Counted from the stretch's first letter, positions 17,374-26,326 are shown. The stretch is DNA of 42,075 bases from Arthrobacter sp. SO3 (GCF_020532825.1 NZ_MQTS01000165.1:6982-49056); one strand, 5' to 3'. Notes: generated by a model from the sequence alone, not told the origin. Numbers and translations are program-made.

Positions 17374-18015
17374 GTGACTAGCGCCGAAGCAAACAAGGCC
17401 GGATCCGCCCCCGGAATCTGGAACCTGCCCAACATCCTGACGATGCTGCGGATCGTGATGGTGCCGTTCTTCGTCTGGTTCCTCCTGCTCGACGCGCCCG
17501 GGCTGGTCGCGCAGAACGGCGTCTGGCGCTGGGTTGCCGCGGCAACCTTCGCCGTCGCCATCTACACCGACAAGCTCGACGGCGACATCGCCCGCAGCCG
17601 CGGCCTCATCACCGACTTCGGCAAGATCGCTGACCCGATCGCGGACAAGCTCCTGATCGGCTCGGCCCTCGTGATGCTCTCGCTGCTGGGGGAGCTGCCC
17701 TGGTGGGTCACCATCCTGATCCTGGCCCGGGAATGGGGCGTCACGGCCCTGCGCTTCTTCGTCATCCGCTACGGCGTCATCCCGGCCTCGCGCGGCGGCA
17801 AACTCAAGACCGTCATCCAGACCGTGGCCATCTTCCTGTACATCCTCCCGCTGGCCTCAATCGCGCCGTGGCTGGGGATCGTGGCCTTTGCGGTCATGAT
17901 GGTGGCCCTCGCGATTACGGTCTGGACCGGCGGCGAATATGTCATCGAGGCCCTCAAGCTGCGCGCCAGCGGCATCAGGGCACAGCAACGGAAGATCCAG
18001 GAGGGCAAGCCATGA
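17374..18015 (+). CDS. pgsA: PgsA, CDP-diacylglycerol-glycerol-3-phosphate 3-phosphatidyltransferase
   Basis: A 213-residue membrane enzyme making phosphatidylglycerol phosphate. The CDP-alcohol phosphotransferase motif D-x2-DG-x2-AR-x8-G-x3-D-x3-D appears intact as 'DKLDGDIARSRGLITDFGKIADPIADK' when read in two parts around residues 67-93 ('DKLDGDIARSRG' and 'DFGKIADPIADK'). About six hydrophobic segments span the rest. The stop overlaps the next start as ATGA, so pgsA and pncC are coupled, an arrangement that continues to clgR and recA in many actinobacteria. Confidence 0.92.
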   Translation: MTSAEANKAGSAPGIWNLPNILTMLRIVMVPFFVWFLLLDAPGLVAQNGVWRWVAAATFAVAIYTDKLDGDIARSRGLITDFGKIADPIADKLLIGSALVMLSLLGELPWWVTILILAREWGVTALRFFVIRYGVIPASRGGKLKTVIQTVAIFLYILPLASIAPWLGIVAFAVMMVALAITVWTGGEYVIEALKLRASGIRAQQRKIQEGKP

Positions 18016-18524
18016 CCAATCCCCACCACCCGCTCAACCTGCATCACCTGGCCGAAGAGGCCGTCACCGGGGCCATCGGCCGCGGCCTGACCGTTGCCAC
18101 CGCCGAATCCCTTACCGCCGGCATGCTCGCCGCCGTGATCGCGGACACGCCCGGCGCGTCCGGGATGCTCCAGGGCGGCGTGGTGTCCTACCAGAACACC
18201 GTCAAGACAGAGGTGCTGGGAGTTCCCCGGGAACTGCTGGACAGCGTAGGCGCCGTCGACGGCCGGGTCGCCGAGGCCATGGCGGACGGTGCCCGCAGGA
18301 TCTGCGGGGCCGACATCGGCGTCTCCACGACCGGCGTCGCCGGCCCCGAGCCGCACGGCGGCAAGGATGTCGGCTCCGTCTACATCGGCGTCGCCACCGC
18401 GGAAGGCTCGACGTCGTTCGGGTACAGCTTCGAGGGCAACCGCCCGGAGATCCGCGGCCAGGCCTGCGCCGCGGCCCTGGAACGCCTCCTGGAAGCTCTG
18501 GCATCCCCAAGCTACCGGGCGTAA
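18012..18524 (+). CDS. pncC: CinA C-terminal-type nicotinamide-nucleotide amidase
   Basis: A 170-residue stand-alone CinA C-terminal domain (PncC), which deamidates nicotinamide mononucleotide in pyridine nucleotide recycling. Family patterns: 'TVATAESLTAGMLAAVIADTPGAS', 'GGVVSYQNTVKTEVLGV', 'GADIGVSTTGVAGPEPHGGKDVGSVYIGVAT'. The N-terminal MoCF domain of full-length CinA is absent. ATG 18012 overlaps the pgsA stop. A recombination role is suggested historically by position near recA but is not evident from the sequence. Confidence 0.9.
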   Translation: MTNPHHPLNLHHLAEEAVTGAIGRGLTVATAESLTAGMLAAVIADTPGASGMLQGGVVSYQNTVKTEVLGVPRELLDSVGAVDGRVAEAMADGARRICGADIGVSTTGVAGPEPHGGKDVGSVYIGVATAEGSTSFGYSFEGNRPEIRGQACAAALERLLEALASPSYRA

Positions 18525-18532
18525 AGTTTCCG

Positions 18533-18558
18533 GGAACAAAACTTGATTCCTAATAGTT
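18533..18558 (+). promoter_or_regulatory. Candidate SigH/SigR-type stress promoter of clgR
   Basis: GGAAC (18533-18537) and GTT (18556-18558) are separated by 18 nt, the architecture of redox/heat stress sigma factors SigR (Streptomyces) and SigH (mycobacteria, corynebacteria). clgR is a known target of SigH-type sigma factors in relatives, which supports the call; it remains an inference. Confidence 0.5.
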
Positions 18559-18597
18559 GTTACATTGTGTCGCTTCCGAATAAGGGAGGCGCCTAGG

Positions 18598-18690
18598 ATG
18601 AAAGCATCATCAGTGTCCGCTTTGACCGGCGGGCTCGACATAAAGAGGGAGCAAGGCGATACAGATGGTAAAGCAGCCCGTATCCGTTAA
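18598..18690 (+). CDS. Candidate 30-codon upstream ORF in the clgR leader
   Basis: ATG 18598 is preceded by AGGGAGG (18583-18589) at 8 nt, one of the best ribosome binding sites in the window. The 30-residue product starts [20 protein letters not shown] and ends at TAA 18690, 67 nt before the clgR ATG. It has no recognisable homology and could be a regulatory leader peptide or simply an unused ORF. It overlaps out of frame the alternative clgR start at 18665. Confidence 0.35.
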   Translation: MKASSVSALTGGLDIKREQGDTDGKAARIR

Positions 18691-18757
18691 CGGCGTTGTC
18701 CGCTGGAAGGATGTGGGCCTCGCCGATCAGGCTAAGAGCGAACAGAAGGAGCGCAAG

Positions 18758-19117
18758 ATGGTTGTACTTCGTCACGAAATCGGTGATGTACTCCGCGATG
18801 TCCGCCAACGCCAAGGCCGTACCCTCCGCGAAGTCTCGCACAGTGCCCGCGTGTCCCTGGGCTACCTGAGTGAAGTGGAACGCGGCCAGAAGGAAGCCTC
18901 CTCGGAGCTGCTCTCCTCGATCTGCTCGGCCCTCGATGTTCCGCTCTCCATCATGCTCCGCGAGGTCAGCGACCGCGTCGCCGTCGCCGAGGGTGTTGCC
19001 GTTCCGGACACCGTCCCGCAGGAATTTGCACAGCGCTACGGCCGTGACCTGGACCGTGAGCTCAACTCGGACCTCAACGACGAGTTGGCCAAGGGCCTTC
19101 TTTCCGGGGCGCGTTAG
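18758..19117 (+). CDS. clgR: ClgR-family XRE regulator of Clp proteolysis
   Basis: A 119-residue helix-turn-helix protein: '[20 protein letters not shown]' then '[42 protein letters not shown]', the ClgR type that activates clp protease genes and stress genes in actinobacteria. I prefer ATG 18758: it aligns with the start of other ClgR proteins and has AAGGAG 6 nt upstream. The frame is open to ATG 18665, which would add 31 residues ending 'KSEQKERK'. The C-terminal tail is Asp/Glu/Leu-rich, as in ClgR proteins that are themselves Clp substrates (inference). A strong terminator follows. Confidence 0.85.
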   Translation: MVVLRHEIGDVLRDVRQRQGRTLREVSHSARVSLGYLSEVERGQKEASSELLSSICSALDVPLSIMLREVSDRVAVAEGVAVPDTVPQEFAQRYGRDLDRELNSDLNDELAKGLLSGAR

Positions 19118-19138
19118 CCCCGACGCCCACCACTCGAC

Positions 19139-19170
19139 AAAAGACCCCGGCGGTGTGCCGGGGTCTTTTG
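19139..19170. terminator. Bidirectional rho-independent terminator between clgR and marR
   Basis: A near-perfect palindrome: AAAAGACCCCGGC pairs with GCCGGGGTCTTTT around a short GGTGT loop. T runs exist on both strands, fitting the convergent genes on either side. Confidence 0.9.
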
Positions 19171-19259
19171 CGTGTGCGCTGTCTGCCTGCCCTGGGTTTG
19201 CCCGCCCGGCCCACTGTGCGTGACCGGCCCGGGGGGAGGGGCCCGGAGGAACAGGCCCG

Positions 19260-19793
19260 CTACTGGGGCTCTTCCCGGGGGAAACCGTCCCGCTCGTAGG
19301 TGGCGTTGAGTTTGGCGATGTAGCGGGACAGGGTCTGCAGGTCCTCCGGCGGCCACTCGCCAAGCCGTTCGCGGAACACCTCGCGCCGCGCGTCCTGCAC
19401 CTCGTGCATCCGCTCCTCGCCCATGGGCGTCAGCCGGATCATCTGTGCGCGTCCGTCGAGCGGATCAGCTTCCTTGGCGACCAGGCCGAGTCGCTCCAGG
19501 AAAGCGATCTGCCGGCTCACGGAGGGCTTGCCGACGCCGATGCTGGAGGCCAGTTCGGTCAGCCGGATGGCACCCTGCTTGCGGATCACCGTGAGCAGGC
19601 CGTAGGCCGCCGGTTCCATGTCCGGGTGAACCTGCCGGGACAGGTGGTGGGAGATGGAACGGGCACGCCGCCAGAGCAGGCTCAACTGGTGCTCGACGGC
19701 GGTCAGTGCCGCCTCGGTGGAATCGTCCGCGCCGCCGGGGACGCCAGGGCCGGTGCTGCCGGGGGCTTCGGCGGGGTTGCTCATGGCAACCAT
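19260..19793 (-). CDS. MarR-family transcriptional regulator
   Basis: A 177-residue winged-helix repressor. After a 30-residue variable start, 'QLSLLWRRARSISHHLSRQVHPDMEPAAYGLLTVIRKQGAIRLTELASSIGVGKPSVSRQIAFLERLGLVAKEADPLDGRAQMIRLTPMGEERM' covers the helix-turn-helix and the wing ('DPLDGRAQ', the D-x-R wing motif). ATG 19793 is preferred over the open frame to 19811 because GGGAGGA lies 7 nt upstream. It is divergent from the DUF3046 gene with 35 nt between the starts; an inverted repeat there is a good candidate for an autoregulatory operator. Ligand unknown. Confidence 0.85.
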   Translation of the reverse strand: MVAMSNPAEAPGSTGPGVPGGADDSTEAALTAVEHQLSLLWRRARSISHHLSRQVHPDMEPAAYGLLTVIRKQGAIRLTELASSIGVGKPSVSRQIAFLERLGLVAKEADPLDGRAQMIRLTPMGEERMHEVQDARREVFRERLGEWPPEDLQTLSRYIAKLNATYERDGFPREEPQ

Positions 19794-19794
19794 T

Positions 19795-19826
19795 CTAGAG
19801 TCCTCCCGCACCGTGAGAGACTCTAG
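19795..19826. promoter_or_regulatory. Inverted repeat over two divergent promoters (candidate MarR operator)
   Basis: CTAGAGTC at 19795-19802 is mirrored by GACTCTAG at 19819-19826, with 16 nt between. The right arm overlaps a minus-strand TAGAGT -10 (19825-19820) and a weak plus-strand GAGACT -10 (19817-19822) that is 6 nt before the DUF3046 GTG. A protein bound here would cover both promoters. Confidence 0.5.
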
Positions 19827-19828
19827 GG

Positions 19829-20047
19829 GTGCGAATCAGTGACTTTTGGCGCCTCATGGACGACGAATTCGGGGCAGGCTACTCCCGGGTCCTCAGCAGC
19901 TCCCTGGTCCTCGCGGGAGTCGGCGGGCGTACCGCCGAGCAGGCCCTGAATGCCGGGGTACCGCCCCGGCAGGTGTGGCTGGCGCTGTGCGAGGTCCAGG
20001 ATGTGCCGCCCGAGCGGCGGCTGGGCCGCGACGTCAAACCCCGCTGA
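19829..20047 (+). CDS. DUF3046 family protein
   Basis: A 72-residue protein, 'MRISDFWRLMDDEFGAGYSR' through 'ALCEVQDVPPERRLGRD', matching the small DUF3046 family typically found just upstream of recA in actinobacteria. Function unknown. GTG 19829 may be leaderless. The 143 nt after it (20048-20190) hold no convincing gene but contain two 18-bp near-identical direct repeats. Confidence 0.85.
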   Translation: MRISDFWRLMDDEFGAGYSRVLSSSLVLAGVGGRTAEQALNAGVPPRQVWLALCEVQDVPPERRLGRDVKPR

Positions 20048-20099
20048 CCCGGCGCGCGGCCAGCCGGCCCTGACCCGCGGCCCCAGACGTGCGGCGCCG

Positions 20100-20144
20100 A
20101 TTCCGGGCCCGAACGCCCCGGGGCCAATTCCCGGCCCGAACGCC
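20100..20144 (+). repeat. Two 18-bp direct repeats upstream of recA
   Basis: ATTCCGGGCCCGAACGCC (20100-20117) recurs as ATTCCCGGCCCGAACGCC (20127-20144), one mismatch, 27 nt apart. They lie between DUF3046 and the recA promoter in otherwise non-coding sequence. Confidence 0.6.
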
Positions 20145-20190
20145 GCCGGTCCAGCGCCACCCGGCGGCAGCGGCTGACACGCCGCAGCGA

Positions 20191-20223
20191 TTGTTCGAAT
20201 ATCTGTTCGGGTAGGACTATGCT
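20191..20223 (+). promoter_or_regulatory. recA promoter with LexA box
   Basis: TCGAATATCTGTTCGG at 20195-20210 is a LexA operator with two differences from TCGAAC-N4-GTTCGA. TATGCT at 20218-20223 is the likely -10, with the -35 region inside the operator. Transcription would start near 20230, leaving a leader of about 150 nt before recA. Confidence 0.75.
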
Positions 20224-20381
20224 TTTTTCAGAGTGTTTTCCACATATGCGGGGCCGGCAGGCAACTCTGTCGGTGGGTGCCAGTAGCTTCAGTAATGAAC
20301 TGATCACCAACCTGATCAAGAACACTAAACACAGGGCCGGAACGGCCCCGCCACAGCGAGAAAGTATTAGAGGTGTGAACC

Positions 20382-21434
20382 ATGGCCGCAGCCCCGGATC
20401 GCCAGAAGGCGCTCGACGCAGCGCTTGCCCAGATTGACAAGCAGTTCGGCAAAGGCTCGGTCATGCGCCTGGGTGACGAAGTCCGCGCGCCCATCGAGGT
20501 CATTCCGACCGGATCCATCGCGCTGGACATTGCCCTGGGAATTGGCGGCCTGCCCCGCGGCCGCGTCGTGGAAATCTACGGGCCGGAATCCTCCGGTAAG
20601 ACCACGGTGGCGCTGCACGCCGTCGCCAGTGCCCAGCGCCTGGGCGGCATCGCTGCCTTCATTGACGCCGAGCACGCCCTCGATCCGGAATACGCCGCCA
20701 GGCTCGGCGTCGACACCGACGCCCTCCTGGTCTCCCAGCCGGACACCGGCGAGCAGGCCCTGGAAATCATGGACATGCTGATCGGCTCGGGCTCCCTGGA
20801 CGTCATTGTCATTGACTCCGTTGCCGCCCTCGTTCCCCGCGCGGAAATCGAAGGCGACATGGGCGACAGCCACGTTGGCCTGCAGGCGCGCCTGATGAGC
20901 CAGGCCCTGCGTAAGATCACCGGCCGCCTGAGCCAGACCAAGACCACGGCCATCTTCATCAACCAGCTGCGCGAGAAGATCGGTGTCTTCTTCGGCTCCC
21001 CGGAAACCACCACCGGCGGCAAGGCCCTGAAGTTCTACGCCTCCATCCGCATCGACGTCCGCCGGATCCAGACCCTCAAGGAGGGCGCGGACTCCGTCGG
21101 TAACCGCACCAAGGCCAAAATCGTCAAAAACAAGATGGCCCCGCCCTTCAAGATCGCCGAATTCGACATCATTTACGGCCAGGGCATCTCCCGCGAGGGC
21201 GGCATCATCGACATGGGTGTGGAGCACGGCATCATCAAGAAGTCCGGGTCCTGGTTCACCTATGACGGTGACCAGCTGGGCCAGGGCATGGAGAACTCCC
21301 GCCGCTTCCTGCGCGACAACCCCGAGCTGGCTGCCGAGCTGGAGCGGCTCATCAAGGAAAAGCTCGGCGTCGGGGTCAAGGCTCCCGCCGAGACCGCAGC
21401 AGAACCGAAGCTGAAGGCCGTTGACGGCTTCTAA
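20382..21434 (+). CDS. recA: RecA recombinase
   Basis: A 350-residue recombinase that forms filaments on single-stranded DNA, drives strand exchange and triggers LexA self-cleavage. Walker A 'GPESSGKT' is at 67-74; '[20 protein letters not shown]', '[40 protein letters not shown]' and the DNA-binding loops are intact; no intein. The ATG at 20382 follows GAGGTG. The 3' end overlaps recX by 14 nt. Controlled by the LexA box upstream. Confidence 0.98.
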   Translation: MAAAPDRQKALDAALAQIDKQFGKGSVMRLGDEVRAPIEVIPTGSIALDIALGIGGLPRGRVVEIYGPESSGKTTVALHAVASAQRLGGIAAFIDAEHALDPEYAARLGVDTDALLVSQPDTGEQALEIMDMLIGSGSLDVIVIDSVAALVPRAEIEGDMGDSHVGLQARLMSQALRKITGRLSQTKTTAIFINQLREKIGVFFGSPETTTGGKALKFYASIRIDVRRIQTLKEGADSVGNRTKAKIVKNKMAPPFKIAEFDIIYGQGISREGGIIDMGVEHGIIKKSGSWFTYDGDQLGQGMENSRRFLRDNPELAAELERLIKEKLGVGVKAPAETAAEPKLKAVDGF

Positions 21435-22068
21435 CGGCCGACGGCGCCAAGGGGCAGGATTCCCATCGCGGAATCCTGCCCCCGGCTTCGACGACGCAGA
21501 ACCGCCCGGGGACGGTGCCGGCCGCGCGGATCCTTCCGCCGGCCTGGACCGCGATGCGGACCCGGCGGCTGTCGCGCGCGCCATTGTCCTGCGGCAGCTG
21601 ACAAACTCGCCCAAGAGCCGTCTGCAGCTCGCCCGCAAACTGGCCGAGCGCAACGTCCCGGACGACGTCGCGGAAGCCGTGCTGGACCGCTTCGAGGAAG
21701 TGAAACTCGTTGACGACGCCGACTTCGCCGAGATGTGGGTGCGGTCCCGTTCGCAGAGCCGCAAACTCGCCAAGGGCGCCCTCCGGCGCGAACTCGCCGA
21801 GAAGGGCATCGAGGCCGAAACAGCGGCCTCCGCCCTGGAACAACTCAGCGACGAAGACGAGGAAACAGCGGCCCGCGACCTCGTCCGGCGCAAACTCCGC
21901 GGCGCCACCGGGTTCGGTGACCGTGCCGAGCGGGACAAAACCACGCGCCGGCTGGCCTCCATGCTCGCCCGCAAGGGGTACCAGCCCGCACAGGCCTTCC
22001 GGATCGTCGGCGAAGTCCTCGACGCTGCCGTGACCGGTGCCGACGCCGGGGACGAACCGGAATTCTGA
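21421..22068 (+). CDS. recX: RecX, RecA modulator
   Basis: A 215-residue helical repeat protein that binds and restrains RecA filaments. After ~45 variable residues come the RecX repeats: '[56 protein letters not shown]', '[15 protein letters not shown]' and '[24 protein letters not shown]'. The start is a TTG at 21421 inside the end of recA; no ATG or GTG occurs in frame before the conserved part. Its rare start and 14-nt overlap would keep RecX well below RecA (inference). Confidence 0.88.
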   Translation: MTASNGRRRQGAGFPSRNPAPGFDDAEPPGDGAGRADPSAGLDRDADPAAVARAIVLRQLTNSPKSRLQLARKLAERNVPDDVAEAVLDRFEEVKLVDDADFAEMWVRSRSQSRKLAKGALRRELAEKGIEAETAASALEQLSDEDEETAARDLVRRKLRGATGFGDRAERDKTTRRLASMLARKGYQPAQAFRIVGEVLDAAVTGADAGDEPEF

Positions 22069-22094
22069 GGAACCCGCGGTACCGTGCGACCCGG

Positions 22095-22106
22095 TACCCT
22101 TAACAG
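22095..22106 (+). promoter_or_regulatory. Putative leaderless promoter (-10) of miaB
   Basis: TACCCT at 22095-22100, 6 nt (TAACAG), then GTG 22107. No ribosome binding site. Confidence 0.55.
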
Positions 22107-23681
22107 GTGAGTTTGACCATTCCCTCCCCAGCAGCCGGCACCACCCCTTCCACGGACACCTTGTCGACACCCGGCGCCGGGTCACCGGCCGCCGCGCCGC
22201 AGCCGCGCACCTACCAGGTGCGGACGTTCGGCTGCCAGATGAACGTGCACGATTCAGAGCGCATGTCCGGGATGCTCGAAGCTGCCGGCTATGTCCCCGC
22301 TGCGGGGGAACTGGCCGACGTCGTGGTCTTCAACACCTGCGCGGTGCGGGAAAACGCCGACAACAAGCTCTACGGCAACCTCGGCATGCTGGCCCCGGTC
22401 AAGGCCGCCAACCCGGGAATGCAGATCGCGGTCGGGGGCTGCCTGGCGCAAAAGGACCGCGACACCATCCTGAAGAAGGCACCCTGGGTGGACGCCGTCT
22501 TCGGCACCCACAACGTCGGCGCCCTGCCGGCCCTGCTCGAACGCGCCCGCCACAACAACGAGGCGCAACTCGAAATCCTCGAGTCCCTCGACGTCTTCCC
22601 TTCCACCCTGCCCACCAAGCGGGACTCGGTCTATGCCGGCTGGGTGTCCATCTCCGTCGGCTGCAACAACACCTGCACCTTCTGCATCGTCCCTGCCCTG
22701 CGCGGCAAGGAAAAGGACCGCCGCCCCGGCGACATCCTGGCCGAGATCCAGGCACTCGTCGACGACGGCGCGATCGAAGTAACCCTGCTGGGCCAGAACG
22801 TGAACTCCTACGGCGTTGAATTCGGCGACCGGCAGGCGTTCTCCAAACTCCTCCGCGCCTGCGGCGACATCCCCGGCCTGGAACGCGTCCGCTTCACGAG
22901 CCCGCACCCCGCCGCCTTCACCGACGACGTCATCGACGCCATGGCCGAAACCCCCAACGTCATGCCGCAGCTGCACATGCCCCTGCAGTCCGGCTCGGAC
23001 AAGGTCCTCAAGGACATGAAGCGGTCCTACCGCTCCACCAAGTTCCTGGGCATCCTGGACAAGGTCCGCGAGAAAATCCCGCACGCCGGGATCTCCACGG
23101 ACATCATCGTCGGATTCCCCGGCGAAACCGAGGAGGACTTCCAGGCCACGCTCGACGTCGTGGAGAAGTCCCGCTTCGCCACCGCCTTCACCTTCCAGTA
23201 CTCCAAGCGGCCCGGCACGCCTGCCGCTGAACTCCCGGACCAGCTCCCCAAGACCGTGGTGCAGGAACGCTTCGAACGCCTCACCGCCCTGCAGGACCGG
23301 ATCGCCGCCGAGGAGAACGCCCGCCAGCTCGGCCGGCGCGTGGAGGTCATGGTCACGGCCCAGTCCGGGCGCAAGTCGGAGGAAACCCACCGCCTCTCCG
23401 GCCGGGCCCGCGACCAGCGACTGGTCCACTTCTCCGTTCCGGCCGGCGCCCAGACGCCCCGCCCCGGCGACCTCGTCACTGTAACCATCACCGAGGCCGC
23501 GGCCTTCCACCTCGTCGCCGACCCGGCCTCGGCGGACGACTACAGTCTTCGCCGCTCCCGGGCGGGCGACGCCTGGGACAGGTCGCAGGCGGACTCCTGC
23601 GGTGCACCTGTTCCGGGATCCGCACCCGGCACCACGGGCGTATCCCTGGGCATGCCCACCCTTCCCGTCCGCGGCCGCTAG
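22107..23681 (+). CDS. miaB: MiaB, tRNA-2-methylthio-N6-dimethylallyladenosine synthase
   Basis: A 524-residue radical-SAM methylthiotransferase acting on A37 of tRNAs already modified by MiaA, encoded next. UPF0004 domain with '[13 protein letters not shown]', 'NTCAVREN' and 'GGCLAQKD' cysteines; radical-SAM cluster C186-x3-C190-x2-C193 ('[18 protein letters not shown]'); TRAM domain near the end. The last ~55 residues ('[11 protein letters not shown]...') are a variable Pro/Gly/Ser extension. GTG at 22107 with leaderless spacing. Three nt separate it from miaA. Confidence 0.95.
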   Translation: MSLTIPSPAAGTTPSTDTLSTPGAGSPAAAPQPRTYQVRTFGCQMNVHDSERMSGMLEAAGYVPAAGELADVVVFNTCAVRENADNKLYGNLGMLAPVKAANPGMQIAVGGCLAQKDRDTILKKAPWVDAVFGTHNVGALPALLERARHNNEAQLEILESLDVFPSTLPTKRDSVYAGWVSISVGCNNTCTFCIVPALRGKEKDRRPGDILAEIQALVDDGAIEVTLLGQNVNSYGVEFGDRQAFSKLLRACGDIPGLERVRFTSPHPAAFTDDVIDAMAETPNVMPQLHMPLQSGSDKVLKDMKRSYRSTKFLGILDKVREKIPHAGISTDIIVGFPGETEEDFQATLDVVEKSRFATAFTFQYSKRPGTPAAELPDQLPKTVVQERFERLTALQDRIAAEENARQLGRRVEVMVTAQSGRKSEETHRLSGRARDQRLVHFSVPAGAQTPRPGDLVTVTITEAAAFHLVADPASADDYSLRRSRAGDAWDRSQADSCGAPVPGSAPGTTGVSLGMPTLPVRGR

Positions 23682-23684
23682 CCT

Positions 23685-24728
23685 GTGGCGGACGCGCAGG
23701 CCGCGCCGGCGGAAGGGGCTGCGCCGGCAACCCCGGCAGCGGTCCCACCAGCACCGCCGGTGGTCGCCGTCGTCGGGCCGACCGGCTCCGGCAAGTCCGA
23801 TCTCGCCGTCTCGCTGGCGCTTGAGCTCGGCGGCGAGGTCATCAACGCCGACTCCATGCAGTTCTACCGCGGCATGGACATCGGCACGGCCAAAATCACC
23901 GAGGACGAACGCAGGGGAGTGCCGCACCACCTCCTGGACATCCTGGACGTCACCGAGGAAGCGAGCGTCTCGGACTTCCAGCAGCGGGCCCGGGCGCTCA
24001 TCGCCGACATCCACGCCCGCGGGAAACGCGCCATCCTGGCCGGCGGCTCCGGGCTCTACGTCCGCGCCGCCCTGGACGTGCTGGAATTCCCCGGCACGGA
24101 CCCAGCCGTCCGGCGCCGGCTTGAGGCGGAACTGGAAACCGCCGGAGCGGCGCCGCTGCGGGCGCGGCTGGAAGCTGTGGACCCGGTCTCCGCCGGCCGG
24201 CTCGGGGACGCCCGGCGGATCATCCGTGCCCTCGAGGTGTTCGAACTCACCGGCCGTCCTTTCAGCTCCTTCATGCCCACCCGCGAGTACGCCCAGCCCG
24301 CCGTGCAGATCGGGCTTGAGGTGGACCGCGAGCAGCTTCGGGAGCGGCTCGCCCGCCGGGTGGACACCATGGTGGACAGCGGGCTGCTCGACGAGGTCCG
24401 GAAGCTCGACGCCGCCGGACTGCGGCTCGGGCGGACCGCCCCGCGCGCCCTCGGCTACGCCCAGTTCCTCAAGGTCCTCGACGGCGAATCCAACGCGGCG
24501 CAGGCTGCGGAGGACACCATCGTCGCGACCCGGCAATTCGCCCGCCGCCAGCTCACCTGGTTCCGCGCCGACCCCCGCATCCACTGGCTCGGCTGGCGGG
24601 ACCCGGAACTCGTGGCCAAGGCTGCCGCGCTCTGCAGCCCCGGCTCTCCGGCCCCCGACACGGCGAAGGCCCACCGCACCGGAACGGTAACCTTGAAGCA
24701 TGGACGTAACCCTGGCCGAGGCCGCTGA
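23685..24728 (+). CDS. miaA: MiaA, tRNA dimethylallyltransferase
   Basis: A 347-residue enzyme that adds the dimethylallyl group to A37, the substrate of MiaB. P-loop '[17 protein letters not shown]', '[18 protein letters not shown]', 'VPHHLLDI', 'GGSGLYVRA' and '[14 protein letters not shown]' are present. The GTG at 23685 is followed by ~22 Ala/Pro-rich residues before the conserved strand. It follows miaB directly and overlaps dapF by 29 nt. Confidence 0.95.
   Translation: MADAQAAPAEGAAPATPAAVPPAPPVVAVVGPTGSGKSDLAVSLALELGGEVINADSMQFYRGMDIGTAKITEDERRGVPHHLLDILDVTEEASVSDFQQRARALIADIHARGKRAILAGGSGLYVRAALDVLEFPGTDPAVRRRLEAELETAGAAPLRARLEAVDPVSAGRLGDARRIIRALEVFELTGRPFSSFMPTREYAQPAVQIGLEVDREQLRERLARRVDTMVDSGLLDEVRKLDAAGLRLGRTAPRALGYAQFLKVLDGESNAAQAAEDTIVATRQFARRQLTWFRADPRIHWLGWRDPELVAKAAALCSPGSPAPDTAKAHRTGTVTLKHGRNPGRGR
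24688..24699 (+). promoter_or_regulatory. Putative leaderless promoter (-10) of dapF inside miaA
   Basis: TAACCT at 24688-24693, 6 nt, then ATG 24700. The element lies within the miaA coding region, so dapF may be transcribed independently of miaB-miaA. Confidence 0.55.
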
Positions 24729-25656
24729 CCGCAATCCCACCGGCGACACCGCAGCCCTCAGCGGACTCAAGTTTTCCAAAGGCCACGGCACGGGCAACGA
24801 CTTCGTCCTCCTTGCCGACCCCCACGGCACCCTGGCGGTGACCCCGGAGCAGGTCGCCGCACTCTGTGACCGGCACCGCGGAATCGGCGGCGACGGGCTG
24901 ATCCGTGCCGTCCCGTCCCGGCTGCTCGCCGAAGGCCAGGAGCTGCTCACCCGGAACCCGGACGCCGAATGGTTCATGGACTACCGCAACGGCGACGGCT
25001 CACTGTCCGAGATGTGCGGCAACGGCGTCCGCGTCTTTGTGCACTTCCTGATCACCGAAGGCCTCGTGGAGCTGCCCGCCGGCGAATCGCTGACCATCGG
25101 CACCCGGGCCGGCGCCAAGACGATCGTCCGCACCGCCGCCGGCTACGCCGTCGACATGGGCCCCTGGGAGTTCATCTTTCCGGGCGAGGCCACCGCTCGG
25201 GCGATGGATTCGCTGGTCAGCGCGGCGGGGCTGGAGGTCGCGCGGCCCGCCCTGTCCGTGAGCATGGGCAATCCGCACACGGTCGTGGCGCTGGCGGAAC
25301 TGGCCGAGCTGGAGGCCACGCAGCTCTTCACCGCACCCCACGTGGATCCCACCCCGGCCCACGGCACCAACGTGGAGTTCGTCGTGCCGTCCGAGCCGTT
25401 GGTCCATGACGGCGTCGGCACCATCACGATGCGCGTTCACGAGCGCGGAGTCGGGGAAACGCAGTCCTGCGGCACCGGCGCCTGTGCCGCCGCCGTCGCG
25501 ATCCGCCACTGGGCCGGCCAGGGAGCCCCGGACGTCTGGAACGTCCACGTCCCGGGCGGCGTCGTCGGGGTGAAGTTCTTCCTCGGCGCAGAGGGCCACG
25601 AGCATGTCGAGCTCAGCGGCCCCGCCGTTATTGTCGCTAGTGGGACGCTTTCCTGA
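24700..25656 (+). CDS. dapF: DapF, diaminopimelate epimerase
   Basis: A 318-residue cofactor-independent racemase converting LL- to meso-diaminopimelate for lysine and peptidoglycan. Both catalytic cysteines are visible: '[10 protein letters not shown]' and '[14 protein letters not shown]'. '[14 protein letters not shown]' marks the conserved start; ~20 residues precede it. The 3' end overlaps the convergent methyltransferase gene by 20 bp. Confidence 0.95.
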   Translation: MDVTLAEAADRNPTGDTAALSGLKFSKGHGTGNDFVLLADPHGTLAVTPEQVAALCDRHRGIGGDGLIRAVPSRLLAEGQELLTRNPDAEWFMDYRNGDGSLSEMCGNGVRVFVHFLITEGLVELPAGESLTIGTRAGAKTIVRTAAGYAVDMGPWEFIFPGEATARAMDSLVSAAGLEVARPALSVSMGNPHTVVALAELAELEATQLFTAPHVDPTPAHGTNVEFVVPSEPLVHDGVGTITMRVHERGVGETQSCGTGACAAAVAIRHWAGQGAPDVWNVHVPGGVVGVKFFLGAEGHEHVELSGPAVIVASGTLS

Positions 25657-26251
25657 CCCGAAGGATGCGGAACGACTTCGAGGTGCTCTCGCGCGTGACT
25701 GTGAAGCTGCTGTCGAGCTCCGCTGCGAGCCAGCGCTGAAGGGAATCCGAGCCCAGGTTCTTCTGCACCACCAGCCACGCGGAACCGCCCGGCGCAAGCC
25801 GCGGCAGCCACAGGAGCAGCAGGGCATGCAGTTCGTCCTTGCCGATCCTGATGGGCGGGTTGGACCAGATGGTGTCGAAGCGGAGCCCGGGGTCGACGGC
25901 GTCGGGCGTGCTGGCCGCGACATTGCCCAGCGCCAGGGCGGCCGCGTTTTCGTTCGTCAGGGCCACGCACCGCTCGTTGACGTCCACGGCGTAGACCTGC
26001 GCGTGCGGTGCCCGCAGGGCCATTGTCAGGGCGATTGGACCCCAGCCGCAGCCGATGTCCAGCAGCGTCCCCTGCGGCGCCGGGGCGGGTGCCTCGGCGA
26101 GCAGCACGGCCGTGCCCTTGTCGATGCCGTCCGGGCTGAAAATGCCCGATGACGTCTGCAGGTGCCGGGCCTCACCGGCAAGCTCCACGGTCAGTGGCTT
26201 GCGGGTGAACGGCCCGGCAGGCTGGGCGCTGAAATAGTGTGCAGACTCCAT
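25637..26251 (-). CDS. RsmC-like class I SAM-dependent methyltransferase
   Basis: A 204-residue methyltransferase. 'LDIGCGWGPIALTMAL' is motif I, 'VYAVDVNERCVALTNENAAA' binds SAM, and 'FDTIWSNPPIRIGK' is the NPP(I/F/Y) catalytic motif of RsmC/RlmG-type rRNA guanine N2-methyltransferases. The N-terminal half-domain of E. coli RsmC is absent, as in other actinobacterial members. ATG 26251 ('MESAHYFSAQ') fits the family and lies 8 nt after a minus-strand TAATCT; the frame stays open to 26341. An rRNA substrate is likely but unproven. Divergent from hflX. Confidence 0.8.
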   Translation of the reverse strand: MESAHYFSAQPAGPFTRKPLTVELAGEARHLQTSSGIFSPDGIDKGTAVLLAEAPAPAPQGTLLDIGCGWGPIALTMALRAPHAQVYAVDVNERCVALTNENAAALALGNVAASTPDAVDPGLRFDTIWSNPPIRIGKDELHALLLLWLPRLAPGGSAWLVVQKNLGSDSLQRWLAAELDSSFTVTRESTSKSFRILRVRKASH

Positions 26252-26326
26252 AACTGCCCAGATTAGTTGGCCCCCGGCCCGTAGGCGAAACCGCGGCGGT
26301 GGGCCGGAGCCAGCGATACAGTCTGC

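Noticed and set aside
19950..20177. Open frame through the direct repeats encoding P-I-P-G-P-N-A repeats after DUF3046
   Set aside because: Mostly overlaps DUF3046 in another frame and has no start signal; low-complexity result of the DNA repeats.
20219..20437. 72-codon ORF starting in the recA -10 region and running into recA out of frame
   Set aside because: Its start lies inside the promoter and it overlaps recA; no similarity and no ribosome binding site.
20367..21974. 535-codon minus-strand frame opposite recA and recX
   Set aside because: Antisense shadow; no ribosome binding site or domain.
22254..24977. 907-codon open frame on the minus strand opposite miaB and miaA
   Set aside because: It lies wholly antisense to two well-conserved genes, has low-complexity Gly/Arg/Val-rich composition and no recognisable domain; long antisense frames are expected at this GC content.
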